This document shows, one piece after another, positions 40,165-40,737 of a DNA stretch of 40,737 nucleotides (position 1 is its first letter; every line of letters begins with the position of its first letter). Where the stretch lies: positions 1 through 40,737 of the IMG/VR virus record IMGVR_UViG_3300009527_000010; one strand, 5' to 3'. The notes under the pieces were generated by a model, which worked only from the letters and a program-made list of their open reading frames with translations, made no database searches and was not told the origin of the DNA. The DNA comes from a virus. The translations under genes were made by a program, and so were the position numbers.

Positions 40165-40737
40165 TTATGAAATAACCTCTTTTGATTTCTCTAAAGTTTC
40201 AACAACACGGAGCAATTCATCACTATGTCTAAAAATATCATCCAAACTGTTCAGCTCGAACTTAACTTCCTTTTTCTGATCATCTATGGTTGCAATTGAT
40301 TTTTTATTCCCATTCAAATACATCCTGCAAATAGTTTTTCTGTTATTATCGTCCAATAAAATAGCAAAATAAGATTGGGCATCCCTATAAGTGATTCTAT
40401 TAATTGCTATTCTTTGACGCAAAATTGATTTCACAATCATAAAACTCTCAAGCTCTTCATCTGTTGTGATAACTTTAGAAGCGCTCTCTTCTGCTAATGG
40501 AGCGTTATCTGGAGCCTGCGTCTCATCTTCCTTTTTCAAAGCTGTTTTCAATCTGTCCGTTATCAGATCGTTAATGTGTTGGTTGATTGATCGCTTTGCG
40601 AGATTAGTAAACTGCTCGAGAATCCTTGCTGTCACCACACCAGGATAAACCTGCTTCGCAAAATGTTTTACAAACTCAGGTGTCGGATTCGTAAACTCTT
40701 GATGAATAATATGTTTAAGCTCATTAGTATACTTCAA
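40165..40737 (-). CDS. C-terminal part of a COG4748-like (HsdR_N-type) restriction-related protein
   Basis: 190 residues visible and open to the right edge (the first codon shown is TTG, so the start is outside). The middle reads ITTDEELESFMIVKSILRQR, ITYRDAQSYFAILLDDNNRK and ICRMYLNGNKKS, the C-terminal signature I know from COG4748-type proteins with an N-terminal HSDR_N_2 nuclease domain. That nuclease domain would lie beyond the window. Its role, defence or counter-defence, is unknown. It has its own terminator. Confidence 0.65.
   Translation of the reverse strand: MKYTNELKHIIHQEFTNPTPEFVKHFAKQVYPGVVTARILEQFTNLAKRSINQHINDLITDRLKTALKKEDETQAPDNAPLAEESASKVITTDEELESFMIVKSILRQRIAINRITYRDAQSYFAILLDDNNRKTICRMYLNGNKKSIATIDDQKKEVKFELNSLDDIFRHSDELLRVVETLEKSKEVIS

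Overview
The window reads as most of the genome of a temperate, long-tailed, non-contractile (siphovirus-like) phage of a Bacteroidetes host. The phage call rests on a terminase, portal, minor head, scaffold, major capsid, tail assembly chaperone, tape measure, tail tip, endolysin, integrase and repressor set. The host call rests on AT-rich leaders without Shine-Dalgarno sequences, on the DUF1376, DUF2958 and 'HELQNLYHALTGEEL' type families, and on the Bacteroidetes style of integrase and repressor. No sheath or baseplate gene for a contractile tail was seen.

Layout. Positions 1-11620 (minus strand) are the early region: small accessory genes, a lambda O/P-like pair (DUF1376 initiator with iterons inside the gene, plus a DnaC-like AAA+ loader), a PD-(D/E)XK nuclease, a SNF2 helicase, a coiled-coil protein and a RecE-like exonuclease gene. 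A 59-nt tRNA-like gene that lacks its anticodon arm lies at 8614-8672. Positions 11640-12393 hold the divergent control region and a plus-strand repressor whose S24-like C-terminal half is out of frame. Positions 12400-12614 are a probable attP, with a tRNA 3'-end core, a terminator and flanking repeats, next to a tyrosine integrase (12626-13819). Positions 13814-23299 (minus) carry fibre, lysis and tail-tip genes and a tRNA-Met. Positions 23.4-25.1 kb are an accessory island with an integron attC-like element, a plus-strand cassette-like gene, a truncated membrane protein gene and an outer-membrane-like protein. Positions 25112-39841 (minus) carry the tape measure, a -1 frameshifting chaperone pair, connectors, major capsid, scaffold, MuF-like protein, portal, large terminase and small terminase. 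The right edge holds the C-terminal part of a restriction-like protein.

An intact attP-integrase-repressor block sits in the middle of the window, with phage genes and a shared repeat motif on both sides. The sequence therefore looks like a circular or virion-form phage genome opened at an arbitrary point, not an integrated prophage with its ends in the window.

The most striking untyped signal is a repeated asymmetric element. It is two AATT(T/A)G half-sites 10 bp apart, consensus about YAATTTGANNYAATTWGCAT. It lies upstream of at least nine transcription units across early and late regions, and apart from extra inverted copies beside three early-region sites it points with transcription. 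It resembles a dispersed operator ('stoperator'-like) or phage-specific promoter system. A second repeated signal, CACATAAATCA just before ATG, marks many gene starts.
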